Shown: piece after piece, positions 25,390-34,519 of the stretch | Layout: each line of letters opens with the position of its first letter | How positions within the stretch are numbered: position 1 is the stretch's first letter | NCBI GenBank assembly: GCA_050184295.1 | Contig: JBFXAM010000024.1 | Span: 1 to 48,864 of the forward strand | Direction: 5' to 3' | Origin: JBFXAM01 sp050184295 | GTDB lineage: Bacteria; Planctomycetota; Phycisphaerae; UBA1845; Fen-1342 | Length of the DNA: 48,864 nucleotides | Translations under genes and position numbers: made by a program | The notes under the pieces: model-generated | The model's input: the letters and a program-made list of their open reading frames with translations, nothing else | What the model was told of the DNA's origin: nothing | Databases searched by the model: none

Positions 25390-26837
25390 AGCGCTGCGCT
25401 CAGCTCCGGTTCGTCCTCGGGAATCCGCCGCGACGTGTCGATCCGCTGGTCGACATAGATCGCCTTGCCCCGCGGCGAAAGCGGGATCTCGTTCCACATC
25501 TCGATCGTGATCGTCATGCGTCCGTCACACTTCGAATCGAGCACGCGCAGGATGCGCTCGCGGTGTTCGTCGCCGAAGCCGGCCGCCGGCACGATCCGCA
25601 GCACCGCGACGCCGGGCGCGTCCTGGTAGAACTGAAACTGCCGCACGTGGTCAAAGGTGTCGTCGTGCATGTTCAGCGCCACCCACGACAGCTCCGTGCC
25701 GTCGGCGGCGATCAGCACTTCCTGGATGCGATGGCCGCGCACGTCGCGCAACATCCGGTGCGCCCGCCCGCAGGCGTCGCACCGCTCCGCGACCAGCGTC
25801 GCGAAGTCGCCGGTGCGATAGCGGATGAACGGCATCACGCGGTTCATGAAGCCGGTGCCGACGATTTCGCCGCGCTTACCCGGCTGCGTGACCGGGTTGC
25901 CGCGCACGTCGATCAACTCGCAGTAGCCGTAGGTCGGCCACAGGTGATAGTCGGCGGAGTGCTCGCACTCGGCGCCCAGCACCAGCTTTTCCGAGTGTCC
26001 GTACCACGAGCAATAGCGCACGCCGAAGACCGCCTCGATCCGCGCCCGCTCTTCGGGATACACGTTCTCTGAGCCGGCGAGCAGCCCGCGCACGTTCCGC
26101 AGCGCCGTCAGCCCCAGCCGCTCGATGCAGCGCGCCAGCGCCGCGGCGGACGACGGGTAGCAGTGGATGAAGCACGGTCCGAGCGTCGCGACATGCGCCA
26201 GGTAGCGGCGCACGTTGTCGTCGCTCATGTGAAAGTTGCTGTAGAAGTGTTGGCGCGTGAGCGGATCGCGCACGTGTCGCAGACCGCTGCAATCGGGCTC
26301 GACCACGCGGCTGCGGAACACCGCGGTCGGCATGCCCAACCGAAAGCCGACGCGCTCCCAGCCGGCGGTGAGATACGCGTATTCGACCGCCGACCGGCCC
26401 GCGTCAATGTAGAACTGGAGCGGCACACCGCTGGTGCCGCCGGTGGAGACATAGTCTACTCCGGTGGAGCTCGGCGAACGGACGCACATCTCCTCCGCAC
26501 GGGCGCGGAGCGTGTGCTTGTCGATCATGGGCAGCCGGCGAAGGTCGTCAAGGTGCTTGAAGTCGCCGGGCTCGAACCCCACGTCGCGGAAGCGCTCGCG
26601 ATAGAACCGGCTGCGCTCGCGCGCCGCCGTCAGCAGCGCGCACAACCGAGCGTACTGCCAGGCCTGCGCTTCGTCCGCCGACCAGTGCTGCGCCGCCCGG
26701 ACGAACCGGCGCGCGGCGCGGAACCGCGCCCCGAGCAGCCAGGCGAGCGGAACATGCCGCGCAACCGCGCCGACCGCCGACCGGACCCACGGCGGCGCGT
26801 TCTCCCAGAGGTTCTTGCGCGACCACGCTCTCTGCAT
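25386..26837 (-). CDS. CapK/PaaK-like adenylate-forming enzyme
   Basis: A 483-residue soluble protein of the phenylacetate-CoA ligase (PaaK/CapK) family. The ATP-binding loop is YVSTGGTSGVPLQFYID (about 130-146). The central region includes the adenine-binding YCSWYGHSEKLVLGAE, and the hinge region FIRYRTGDFATL comes before the C-terminal subdomain. Four cysteines (CDACGR and others nearby) may form a small metal site, a feature of this subfamily. In capsule loci such proteins are thought to activate a carboxylic acid for attachment to sugar; the substrate is unknown. ATG 26837 is preceded by a GGGGAC stretch. It ends in an ATGA overlap with the bi-domain oxidoreductase gene. Confidence 0.83.
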   Translation of the reverse strand: MQRAWSRKNLWENAPPWVRSAVGAVARHVPLAWLLGARFRAARRFVRAAQHWSADEAQAWQYARLCALLTAARERSRFYRERFRDVGFEPGDFKHLDDLRRLPMIDKHTLRARAEEMCVRSPSSTGVDYVSTGGTSGVPLQFYIDAGRSAVEYAYLTAGWERVGFRLGMPTAVFRSRVVEPDCSGLRHVRDPLTRQHFYSNFHMSDDNVRRYLAHVATLGPCFIHCYPSSAAALARCIERLGLTALRNVRGLLAGSENVYPEERARIEAVFGVRYCSWYGHSEKLVLGAECEHSADYHLWPTYGYCELIDVRGNPVTQPGKRGEIVGTGFMNRVMPFIRYRTGDFATLVAERCDACGRAHRMLRDVRGHRIQEVLIAADGTELSWVALNMHDDTFDHVRQFQFYQDAPGVAVLRIVPAAGFGDEHRERILRVLDSKCDGRMTITIEMWNEIPLSPRGKAIYVDQRIDTSRRIPEDEPELSAAL

Positions 26838-26888
26838 GTCCCCACCTTGTCCGTGCGTCGAAGACCGGACCCTGCACCGCGCGCGAGA

Positions 26889-28154
26889 TCAATTCAGCGG
26901 CGCGACGCCGCCCGCCAGGCACGCGTCCCACCGGCGTGCCACCGCGGCAATGCTGTAGTCTTCTTCGGCCCGGGCGCGGGCGGCCTTGGACAGGGCGCGC
27001 AGTCGGTCCGCGTCGCCGAGGATGGCGTGCACTTGCTGCGCGGTCGCGGGTGTGTCGAGCGGATCGACGAACGCGCCGTTTTCGCCAGGCCGCAGCAGCT
27101 CGCCCAGATCCCCGACATCCGCCGCCAGCACCGGCAACCCCGCCGCCATCGCCTCGATCATCGCGATGGAGAGCCCCTCCGACTCGGACGTCAGCAGAAA
27201 CAGCTTCGACTCGGCCAGCACTCGCTCGACGTGATCGATGCGTCCGAGAAACGCGACGTTGCGCTCCACGCCAAGCTTTCGCGCGTATTCCCGCAACGGC
27301 TCCGACAGCGGACCGTCGCCCACCAGCGCCGCGCGGACACTCGGCTGTCGCACCGCGATCTGCCGCACGACGTCGATGAACGCGTACGGCTGCTTCAGTT
27401 CGATCAACCGCGCGACCATCACGAGGTCGTACGCGCGCTCGCGTCCGTTGGGGCGAAAGCGCGCGGTGTCGACGCTGCCCGGGATTTCGCACACCGCGCG
27501 GCCGACGCGCTGGGCACGGAGAAACTGCGTGGCCTTGCGACCGCGGACAACCACCAGGTCGCACTGGTCGACGACGAAGTACATGAGCCGCGCCAGCAGC
27601 GGCGACGGCCCGCCAAGCCGGCGCAGGAGCGTGTTTTCGCTCAGATAGCCGCCGCCGATGATCTGCGTCGGTCCGCCGGTCATCTGGTAGATCGCGCGCC
27701 CGCCGCAGAGCCGCGCCGCCAGCAGCGCGAGCAGCGCGTTGGGCATGATGTGATAGCCCATGACGAAATCCGGCGCGAAGCGCATTGCCGCATACAGCAG
27801 CGTGAGCAGGCGCGCGACGTTGCGCCCGGTCAGCCGCCGCAGCCGGCGGGACGGGCACACGTATTGCACGTTGGCGACGGGAAAGAGCGGCGCGTCGGTG
27901 ACGACGTAGGTGGTTTTGAGCACGCGCGTCTGCGAAAGCGGATACACGTGCGCGCGAAACCAGTTGACGTTGTAGAACGTGCCGGCCACGAGCATCCGCA
28001 GCGCGCCCGGCCGCCGCCGCGACCGTCCCGCGCCGCGGCCGATCGCGCCCAACAACACCGCCCCAAAAGCCGTCGTCGCGAGCAGCACGAACACCGCGAA
28101 ACGCGCGGCGGCACGCGCGGCGCCCGTCGTTGGCATCGGCGTGTCGCGGCTCAT
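26889..28154 (-). CDS. GT4-family glycosyltransferase, N-terminally membrane-tethered
   Basis: A 421-residue GT-B transferase. Residues 15-40 are hydrophobic (FAVFVLLATTAFGAVLLGAI), so it may be anchored to the inner membrane. The donor-binding half has DLVMVARLIELKQPYAFIDV (about 245-264), LVGDGPLSEPLREYA, and the Glu motif ESEGLSIAMIEAMAAGLPV (about 328-346), the E-x7-E of GT4. ATG 28154 overlaps the stop of the upstream transferase in ATGA. It probably adds one sugar of the lipid-linked repeat unit on the cytoplasmic face; donor and linkage are not predictable. Confidence 0.85.
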   Translation of the reverse strand: MSRDTPMPTTGAARAAARFAVFVLLATTAFGAVLLGAIGRGAGRSRRRPGALRMLVAGTFYNVNWFRAHVYPLSQTRVLKTTYVVTDAPLFPVANVQYVCPSRRLRRLTGRNVARLLTLLYAAMRFAPDFVMGYHIMPNALLALLAARLCGGRAIYQMTGGPTQIIGGGYLSENTLLRRLGGPSPLLARLMYFVVDQCDLVVVRGRKATQFLRAQRVGRAVCEIPGSVDTARFRPNGRERAYDLVMVARLIELKQPYAFIDVVRQIAVRQPSVRAALVGDGPLSEPLREYARKLGVERNVAFLGRIDHVERVLAESKLFLLTSESEGLSIAMIEAMAAGLPVLAADVGDLGELLRPGENGAFVDPLDTPATAQQVHAILGDADRLRALSKAARARAEEDYSIAAVARRWDACLAGGVAPLN

Positions 28155-29383
28155 GCGTCGTCCTTCCCGACGCCCTTTCGCCGCAGGGCGTCGAGATACA
28201 CCGCCTCGGTGCGCCGGGCGAGCGCCGCGGTGCTGAATTGTTCGATGACCCAGCGTCTTGCCGCCGCACCTGTGCGGCGCAGCGCGTCGCGGTCGCGCAA
28301 CAGGTCGACGGCGTGCATCGCCAACGTCGCCACGTCGCCGAGCGGCGCGATGAAGCCCGCTTCGCCGTGCGAAACGACGTGCGCGTTGTCCGACACGTCG
28401 GTCGCGACGACCGGCGTTTCGCACGCCATCGATTCGAGCAGGACGTTCGGCGTGCCCTCGCGCTCCGACGTCAGCATCGTGACGTCGCACAACGAGTACA
28501 CGGCGGGCATATCATGGCGCGCGCCGGGGAACCGGAACCGCGGCAGCACGCCGAGCGACTGCACCAGCGCCCGCATCTCGCGGTGATACGTCTCCGCGCC
28601 CTGCTGGTTGTCGCGGAGCGGCTCGCCGACGCAGACAAACCAGGTGTCCGGCGCCTGCCTGAGAATCTCGCGCGCCGTGCGGAAGAAATCGCCGTGCCGC
28701 TTTTGACGCTTGAACGACGCGATCATGCCGACGACGGCGCCGTCGGCGGGCAGATCGAGCTCGCGCCGCAGCCCGAGCGCGTCCGTTCGCTTGAAGTACT
28801 CCACATCAACGCCGTTGCGAACCACGTGAATGCGCTCGGCCGGGAGCTGGAGCGTGCGGATGTTGAACTGCTTTCCCGCCTCGCTGTTGGCGATCATGTC
28901 GTCGAACCACTCGCGCGTCAGCTTCAGGCACACGTTCTGCACCCAGGGGCGCGTATAGTCGGTGTTCCGCTCCGAGGCGATCACGACCGGCACGCGCGCC
29001 AGCTTGGCGGCGCAGCGCCCGACCATTTCCGCGTCGAAAAGGAAGTTGTGCACCACGCGGATGTCACGCGCGCGCATCACCCGCGCGACGCGCCGGATCG
29101 CCGACCAGTCGTACTTCCAGCGCTTCGGCACAATCACCAGGTCGCGGTGCGGATCGTTCAGCCGCCGGGACAGCGGAACATCCCTTGACAGCGAGCAGAT
29201 CACCGGGCGAAAGCGCCGCCGATCGAGTCGCTTGAACAGCTCGATCACCTGGCGCTCGGCGCCGCCGTGCTCCAGGCTGCTGATCAGCAACATGAGGCCG
29301 ACGGGCGCCGGCGCGGCGCGGCTGGCAGCGCCGTGTTCGGACGTTGCGGGACGCGGGGACTCGAGGAGGGTTTCAGAAGCCAT
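28151..29383 (-). CDS. GT4-family glycosyltransferase
   Basis: A 410-residue GT-B transferase. After about 28 disordered residues the acceptor domain opens with LMLLISSLEHGGAERQVIEL (about 30-49), typical of GT4 enzymes. The donor domain has VGMIASFKRQKRHGDFF, then TMLTSEREGTPNVLLESMAC with the E-x7-E signature. The start is ATG 29383, inside the last codons of the asparagine-synthase gene (11-base overlap), so translation is likely coupled. Together with the next two genes it forms a string of overlapping frames. Sugar specificity is unknown. Confidence 0.86.
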   Translation of the reverse strand: MASETLLESPRPATSEHGAASRAAPAPVGLMLLISSLEHGGAERQVIELFKRLDRRRFRPVICSLSRDVPLSRRLNDPHRDLVIVPKRWKYDWSAIRRVARVMRARDIRVVHNFLFDAEMVGRCAAKLARVPVVIASERNTDYTRPWVQNVCLKLTREWFDDMIANSEAGKQFNIRTLQLPAERIHVVRNGVDVEYFKRTDALGLRRELDLPADGAVVGMIASFKRQKRHGDFFRTAREILRQAPDTWFVCVGEPLRDNQQGAETYHREMRALVQSLGVLPRFRFPGARHDMPAVYSLCDVTMLTSEREGTPNVLLESMACETPVVATDVSDNAHVVSHGEAGFIAPLGDVATLAMHAVDLLRDRDALRRTGAAARRWVIEQFSTAALARRTEAVYLDALRRKGVGKDDA

Positions 29384-31226
29384 AGCGTCGGCACCAGTGT
29401 TCAAACATGATGAAAGCCCAGATCCGTCGGCTGAAATCGCGCATCCCGGCGTGGTGGCGGTCGATCGTCGTCCGCAGTTCGGCGCGATCGAGATAGGTCG
29501 CGGCGCGGCTGTTCGGCCCGAGCAGCAGGTCGCGGGCACAGTCGCTGAGCGCGCCGCGGAACCAGCGCTTGATCGGGATGCCGAAGCCCATCTTCGGGCG
29601 CGTGAGGATTCCCTCGGGCAGGTGCGGCTCGACGATCCGCCGCAGCAGGTACTTGCCGCGGTCGTCGCGAACCTTCAGCTCGACCGGCGCCGCGTTGACC
29701 GCGTCGACCACGCGGTGATCGAGCAGGGGACTGCGCACCTCGAGCGCGACCTGCATCGCCATCCGGTCGACTTTCACCAGGATGTCGTCGGGAAGGTAGT
29801 TTCGTTGATCGCAATGCTGCAGCGTCGTCACGATGTCGCGCTCGCCGAATTCGCCGAAGAACCGCTCGAAACGCCGCGCGCCCGGACACGCCGTGTCGCC
29901 GTGCGCCGCCAGCAGTCGCCGCCGGTCCCCGAACGAGAACGAGCTCATTTCCGCCAGGTAGCGCTGCGCGCCGGAACTCGAGACGCGCTCGATCAGCCCG
30001 CGCCCCCAGAGGTGCGACGGCGCCACCGCCAGCAGCGCCGAACCCATCGCCCGCCGCACACCCGCGGGCACCCAGTCGACGTTGGCATAGCGCAGCGCGC
30101 GCAAGTAGCGCGAGTAGCCCGCGAACACCTCGTCGCCCCCATCGCCGGACAGCGCCACCGTCACGTGCTCGCGCGCCGCCCGGCAGACGTAGTACGTCGG
30201 CAGCGCCGAGGGATCGGCGAAGGGCTCGTCGAGGTGATACGCCAGGTCGCTGAGCACGTCGATGTCGCCGGTTCTGACGACCACTTCGTGGTGATTCGCT
30301 CCGCAATGTCGTGCGACCCGCCGGGCGAAGTCCGCCTCGTCGTGTTCACGCTCGTCGAATCCGACGGAAAACGTGTTGAGCGGCGCCGATTGTTCCTGCG
30401 CCGCCAGCGCGACGATCGCGCTGCTGTCGAGTCCGCCGCTCAGAAACACGCCCAGCGGCACGTCGGAGCGCAGCCGGATGCGCACCGCCGTGCGCAGCTC
30501 CGCCTCGACGCGCGCGACCCACTCCTGCTCGCTCGCCGAATCATCCGGAGTGAAGTCGGCGTCCCAGTAGCGCTGGATCACGATCCGCCCGTCGCGCCAG
30601 ATCAGCCAGTGCCCGGGCGCGAGCTTGTGGACGCCCGCGAGGATGCAGCGGTCGCCGGGCACATAGCCGTACGCGAGATAATCGTCGAGCGCGTCGAGCG
30701 CCAACTCGCGCGGCAGACTCTCGTCGACGAGCAGCGCCTTCAGCTCGCTCGCGAAGATCAAACGCTCATCGTCGTGGTGGTAGAAGAGCGGCTTCTTGCC
30801 GAGCCGGTCGCGCACGACCAGCACCGTGCGCTCGCGCTGGTCTACCAGCGCGAACACGAACATGCCGGCGAAGCGCTCGACGCAGCGCGGACCCCACTCC
30901 TCGTACGCGTGCACGATCGTCTCGGTGTCCGAGCGCGTCGCAAAGCGATGCCCGGCGCGCTCCAGCTCCTGCGCCAGCTCGACGTAGTTGTAGATTTCGC
31001 CATTGAAGACCACGGCAATCGAGCGATCCTCGTTGTAGATCGGCTGGTGCCCGCCGGCCAGGTCGATGATGCTCAGCCGCCGGTGCCCCAGCCCGATGTT
31101 CCGGTCGACCAGCACGCCCTCGCCGTCCGGGCCGCGATGAGCCAGCGCGCGCGTCATCCGCGTCAGCAGCGGCTTGCTGACGCGCTGCGACGGGTCCGTC
31201 AGGCAGATGCCGGCAACGCCGCACAC
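29373..31226 (-). CDS. asnB: Asparagine synthase-like glutamine amidotransferase (second paralogue, GTG start)
   Basis: A 617-residue class II amidotransferase. The glutaminase nucleophile must be residue 2, which fixes the start at GTG 31226 (reads M-C-G-V-A-G). GAGGGA lies upstream and the gap to the previous stop is four bases. Glutaminase motifs include LGHRRLSIIDLAGGHQ and FNGEIYNYVE; the synthetase half has SGGLDSSAIVA (about 262) and SGDGGDEVFAGYSRY (about 359), with HCDQRNYLPDDILVKVDRM later. It is clearly a different paralogue from the copy at 18706, sharing motifs but not close overall. In this setting it probably transfers ammonia to a carboxyl group on a sugar of the repeat unit. 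Confidence 0.9.
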   Translation of the reverse strand: MCGVAGICLTDPSQRVSKPLLTRMTRALAHRGPDGEGVLVDRNIGLGHRRLSIIDLAGGHQPIYNEDRSIAVVFNGEIYNYVELAQELERAGHRFATRSDTETIVHAYEEWGPRCVERFAGMFVFALVDQRERTVLVVRDRLGKKPLFYHHDDERLIFASELKALLVDESLPRELALDALDDYLAYGYVPGDRCILAGVHKLAPGHWLIWRDGRIVIQRYWDADFTPDDSASEQEWVARVEAELRTAVRIRLRSDVPLGVFLSGGLDSSAIVALAAQEQSAPLNTFSVGFDEREHDEADFARRVARHCGANHHEVVVRTGDIDVLSDLAYHLDEPFADPSALPTYYVCRAAREHVTVALSGDGGDEVFAGYSRYLRALRYANVDWVPAGVRRAMGSALLAVAPSHLWGRGLIERVSSSGAQRYLAEMSSFSFGDRRRLLAAHGDTACPGARRFERFFGEFGERDIVTTLQHCDQRNYLPDDILVKVDRMAMQVALEVRSPLLDHRVVDAVNAAPVELKVRDDRGKYLLRRIVEPHLPEGILTRPKMGFGIPIKRWFRGALSDCARDLLLGPNSRAATYLDRAELRTTIDRHHAGMRDFSRRIWAFIMFEHWCRRYGF

Positions 31227-31230
31227 GCGC

Positions 31231-32502
31231 TCAGTCCCTCCTGATCTCGCACATTCCACGCTCCGCGCCGTGCGGGGTCGCGGCGCCGCTCGGACTCCGC
31301 GCCGTGCTCCCGGCCGACAATTCCGCACGCGCGGCGGCGCGGGGTGCTCGGAACCCCGCGCGCCCGCGGCGCGGCTTGCGCCCTGCGAGCAACTGTTCAA
31401 AAAGCAGTTCGTACTGCTGCGCGGCGCGCTCGACGCGGTGGTGTTCGGCGACATACGCCTGGCAGCGCAGCGACATCGCGCGATAGCGGGCCGCGTCGCG
31501 AAGCAGGTGGTCGCAGCGCTCCTCCAGCTCGGCGGGCGAGTCGGCCACGACGCCCAACCCGTGGCGCTGAATCACGCCGTCGGGATCGACGGTCGACGCG
31601 ACGGGTGCGCCGCGGCTCCACGCTTCGAGAAACGTGTTGGGGAATCCCTCCCAGTGCGATGTGCAGACGAGCAGGTCGGCCGCGTCGTAGTGCGTCGCCA
31701 TCTCCGCGTGCGCGACGGCGCCGTGCAGCGTCAGGTTGGGCAGTTGACGCGCCCGCGCAAGCACGCTGCGGGCGTGATCGGTCGCGTGGTTCGCGTCGCC
31801 GACCAGCGCGAAACGCCAGCCGGCCCGCTCGGCGGCCAGTTCGACGAACCACTCCGGACGCTTCTCATACGACACTCGCCCGACCCACAGCAATCGCGGC
31901 GGCGTCGCCGGACGCGCGCCGCGATCAACCGACGAGTCCGGGCGCGCGACGGCGCTGGGAATGAGCACACCGTCGCGCTTGAAATTTGCACGCAACTGCT
32001 CGGTCTGCTGCGTGGACTGCGTGACGATCGCGTCGGCGGCGCGCAGTCCGAAGCGATACAACCCGCGATCGCGCGCCGTCCGCAGGTAGTGCAGGTCGGC
32101 GGCCACGTCGCTGTCCGACCCGCACGCAAACACAAACCGGCAGCGCGGATGCAGCCGCCGATAGCAGCCGACGATGCCGGTTTCGCAGCCCGCGGCGCGC
32201 TGATAGACGACGTCGGGTCGCGCCCGGCCGATCGCCGCGTGCAGCCCCGTCCAGCGAGGATGAATGAACCGCACCCTCGGCCAGCCGGCGTCGCGCGCAT
32301 AGGCGCGCTCGAGGCGAATGCCGTCGACCTCGTGCGGCGTGTCGGGGCCGTCGTCGAACACGACGAATGTCACGCGCCAGCCGCGCTCCAGCAGCCCGCG
32401 CGCGATCACGGCCTGTTGCACATCGGCGCCGCTGATGCGGCCGGCGACATCGCCGCCGACGAGCACCGGCAACGCTTTGAGCGCGACGAAACAGACGTGC
32501 AC
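31231..32502 (-). CDS. GT4-family glycosyltransferase (GTG start)
   Basis: A 423-residue GT-B transferase starting M-H-V-C-F-V-A-L-K-A-L. The acceptor loop is GGDVAGRISGADVQQAVIAR. The donor domain has LLWVGRVSYEKRPEWFVELA (about 207-226), LVGDANHATDH and TSHWEGFPNTFLEAWSRGAP (about 281-300) with the E-x7-E motif. The last 45 residues are Arg/Ala-rich and probably disordered. The start is GTG 32502, preceded by GGGGGAG at good spacing. It lies four bases before the second asparagine-synthase gene. It likely adds a sugar to the growing lipid-linked unit. Confidence 0.84.
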   Translation of the reverse strand: MHVCFVALKALPVLVGGDVAGRISGADVQQAVIARGLLERGWRVTFVVFDDGPDTPHEVDGIRLERAYARDAGWPRVRFIHPRWTGLHAAIGRARPDVVYQRAAGCETGIVGCYRRLHPRCRFVFACGSDSDVAADLHYLRTARDRGLYRFGLRAADAIVTQSTQQTEQLRANFKRDGVLIPSAVARPDSSVDRGARPATPPRLLWVGRVSYEKRPEWFVELAAERAGWRFALVGDANHATDHARSVLARARQLPNLTLHGAVAHAEMATHYDAADLLVCTSHWEGFPNTFLEAWSRGAPVASTVDPDGVIQRHGLGVVADSPAELEERCDHLLRDAARYRAMSLRCQAYVAEHHRVERAAQQYELLFEQLLAGRKPRRGRAGFRAPRAAARAELSAGSTARSPSGAATPHGAERGMCEIRRD

Positions 32503-32541
32503 AACCGCTCCCCCACGATCAGGACGCGCAGCATCCGCGCG

Positions 32542-33348
32542 TCAGTGTTTGTGCGCTGCCGGCCGGCCAACCTCGGGCGCGCCGGGCATCGGCAACCCGC
32601 GCCCGAACCAGCTCGCCAGCCACGCCCGCAATACGAGCCCCGTGAACCGCGCGTTCGTGACCAGATAGCGCTTCCACAATCGCCCCGGCTCCTGCAACAG
32701 GCGATACAACCACTCGCAGCCGAGCGCCTGCCAGACGCGCGGGGCGCGCCGCACGACGCCCGCCAGCACATCGAACGCGCCGCCCACGCCGTGACACACC
32801 GGGATCCCCATCCGCGACTGCCAGCGCGCCAGAAAAAGCTCCTTCTTCGGCGACGACATCGCTGCGAACAGCACATCCGCCCGAGTCGCCGCGATCTCCG
32901 CCGCGACGGTTTCGTCGTCACGCGCCGCGAAGTAGCCGTTGCGGCTCCCCGCAATCACGACCTTCGGATATTGCACGGCCACGCGCCGCCGAACCTCGTC
33001 GAGCACTTCCTGCGTCGCGCCAAGCAGAAACACGCGCCAGCGCCGCCGGTCGCCTTCGGCGAGCAGTTCGGTCATCAGGTCGATGCCGGCGACGCGCTCC
33101 GGCAGCGGGCGCCCCAGGAGCCGCGCCGCCCACACGACGGACATGCCGTCTGCAACGATCACGTTGGCCGCCAGCACCGCCGCCCGCAGCTCGGCGTCCG
33201 CACGCATGTTGACGATCTTCGCGGCGTTGACCACGCCGAACAGCAGCGGCTCGCGCCGCTCGATCGCGCGCGTCGCGAGCGCGACCGTCTCGCGCATCGT
33301 CAGCGGCCGAACCGGAACGCCCAGGATGTCCCGCAGCCCGCAGTCCAT
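32542..33348 (-). CDS. WecG/TagA/CpsF-family glycosyltransferase (GT26)
   Basis: A 268-residue GT26 enzyme. Family knowledge: these transfer the second sugar, often N-acetylmannosamine or its acid, onto polyprenyl-diphosphate-linked HexNAc. Visible motifs: VVNAAKIVNMRAD with the early Asn-Ala pair (about 39), the catalytic-Asp region NVIVADGMSVVWAARLLGRP (about 63-82), and the C-terminal half FLLGATQEVLDEV, PKKELFLARW and VCHGVGGAFDVLAG. It starts at ATG 33348, 16 bases after the toroid gene. Together with the priming transferase it defines the first two steps of repeat-unit assembly. The C-terminal extension after about 240 is hydrophobic and may bind the membrane. Confidence 0.9.
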   Translation of the reverse strand: MDCGLRDILGVPVRPLTMRETVALATRAIERREPLLFGVVNAAKIVNMRADAELRAAVLAANVIVADGMSVVWAARLLGRPLPERVAGIDLMTELLAEGDRRRWRVFLLGATQEVLDEVRRRVAVQYPKVVIAGSRNGYFAARDDETVAAEIAATRADVLFAAMSSPKKELFLARWQSRMGIPVCHGVGGAFDVLAGVVRRAPRVWQALGCEWLYRLLQEPGRLWKRYLVTNARFTGLVLRAWLASWFGRGLPMPGAPEVGRPAAHKH

Positions 33349-33364
33349 GAGCCCCCCGCCCGCA

Positions 33365-34519
33365 CTAGCGACCCGACCCGATCCACCGGCGCGCCCGCTC
33401 GGGCGTAAACGCGTGCAGCAGCCAACCGTACTCGTACGGCCGCGTCTCGTAGTCGACTGCCGCGGGCGGCAGCACCACGTCCAGCCCCGGCACGCGCAGC
33501 GCCGGATGCACGCCGCTCGCCAGCGCCTGCATGCGGCGGGCGAGCTTGCGCGGCTCGCGGCGCGCCACTTTGCGCCAGACCAGTTGCTGCCCGTCGTCCA
33601 CGAGCGACTGACCGGTGAGCTCCGTCGGCGACGTCACCCAGTTCAAACCGTGCTCGATCGCCGCGGAGAAATCCGCGCCGCACGCGTCCTTCGCCGCGAA
33701 CAGCGCCATCGGCCCCATGGCCAACTGGTGAACGGTGTAGACGGGATAGCGCTCGACGATGCGTCCGGTGCGATAGTCGTAATGCCACCACCACTGCCCG
33801 TCGGGGCCGCGCAGGCTGCTCCAAGCGGCGGCACAACGCCGCGCCACTTCGCGCGCCTTGGAATCGTCCGAATACTGGGCGTACAGCGCGAGCGCCTGCA
33901 CCGCGTAGACCAGGTCGGCGAAGCACGACACGTGCGCCCGCAATCCGTGGTAGCCCTCGGCGACCACGTGCGGGAACAGCCCCGATCGCTCGTTGAAGGC
34001 GCTGAGCAGCCGCGCCCGCACCTTCGCCCGCAGCGCGTCCACGCCCGGCAGGCGCAGGTCGCGACTCAGCGCCGCGAGCGCCCAGGACAGCTCGACGTTG
34101 AAGTGCTTGGCGCCCGCGGGATCAAGCTGCGCGAGCCGGTCGAACGCCGGCTGCAACCCGTGCAGCTCCCACGCCGCCGCCGCCCACAGCGCCAGCGCCA
34201 CATCGCCGAGATTCGTCATCCGCGGCGCGTCCTCCAGCAGCCGACGCGCCACGTCTTGCGGCCGATCGCCCTGGAGCGCCGTCGCCGCGTCCGGCTCCGA
34301 CTCCGTCCGCAGCCCGAGCAGCACGATCGCGGTGTAGCGGCGGCTGCGCCCCTCGGCGATCACGTCCGCGCCGATTCGCCGCAGCCTGAACACGTAGAGC
34401 TTTTCCGCGGGCACATACATCCGGGCAAGCAGCGCCGGCGTCAGCGCGCGCAGGCGACGAATCAGGCGACCGGCGGCGGTGGCCTGCGGCGTGAAGTGCG
34501 TGGTCACAGCAGTCGTCAC
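33365..34519 (-). CDS. Alpha/alpha-toroid protein of unknown activity in the polysaccharide block
   Basis: A 384-residue, mostly helical protein, consistent with a six-hairpin (alpha/alpha-toroid) fold of the kind seen in polysaccharide lyases, epimerases and GH88/GH105-like enzymes. Aromatic-rich inter-helix loops include WSSLRGPDGQWWWHYDYRTG (about 232-251), followed by YPVYTVHQLAMGP and later YETRPYEYGWLLHAF. These look like a sugar-binding groove. No signal peptide is visible, so it may act in the cytoplasm. The GTG at 34519 overlaps the stop of the priming transferase in GTGA, implying coupled translation with that enzyme. I cannot assign a reaction; a uronate epimerase-like or structural role is possible. 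Confidence 0.75.
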   Translation of the reverse strand: MTTAVTTHFTPQATAAGRLIRRLRALTPALLARMYVPAEKLYVFRLRRIGADVIAEGRSRRYTAIVLLGLRTESEPDAATALQGDRPQDVARRLLEDAPRMTNLGDVALALWAAAAWELHGLQPAFDRLAQLDPAGAKHFNVELSWALAALSRDLRLPGVDALRAKVRARLLSAFNERSGLFPHVVAEGYHGLRAHVSCFADLVYAVQALALYAQYSDDSKAREVARRCAAAWSSLRGPDGQWWWHYDYRTGRIVERYPVYTVHQLAMGPMALFAAKDACGADFSAAIEHGLNWVTSPTELTGQSLVDDGQQLVWRKVARREPRKLARRMQALASGVHPALRVPGLDVVLPPAAVDYETRPYEYGWLLHAFTPERARRWIGSGR

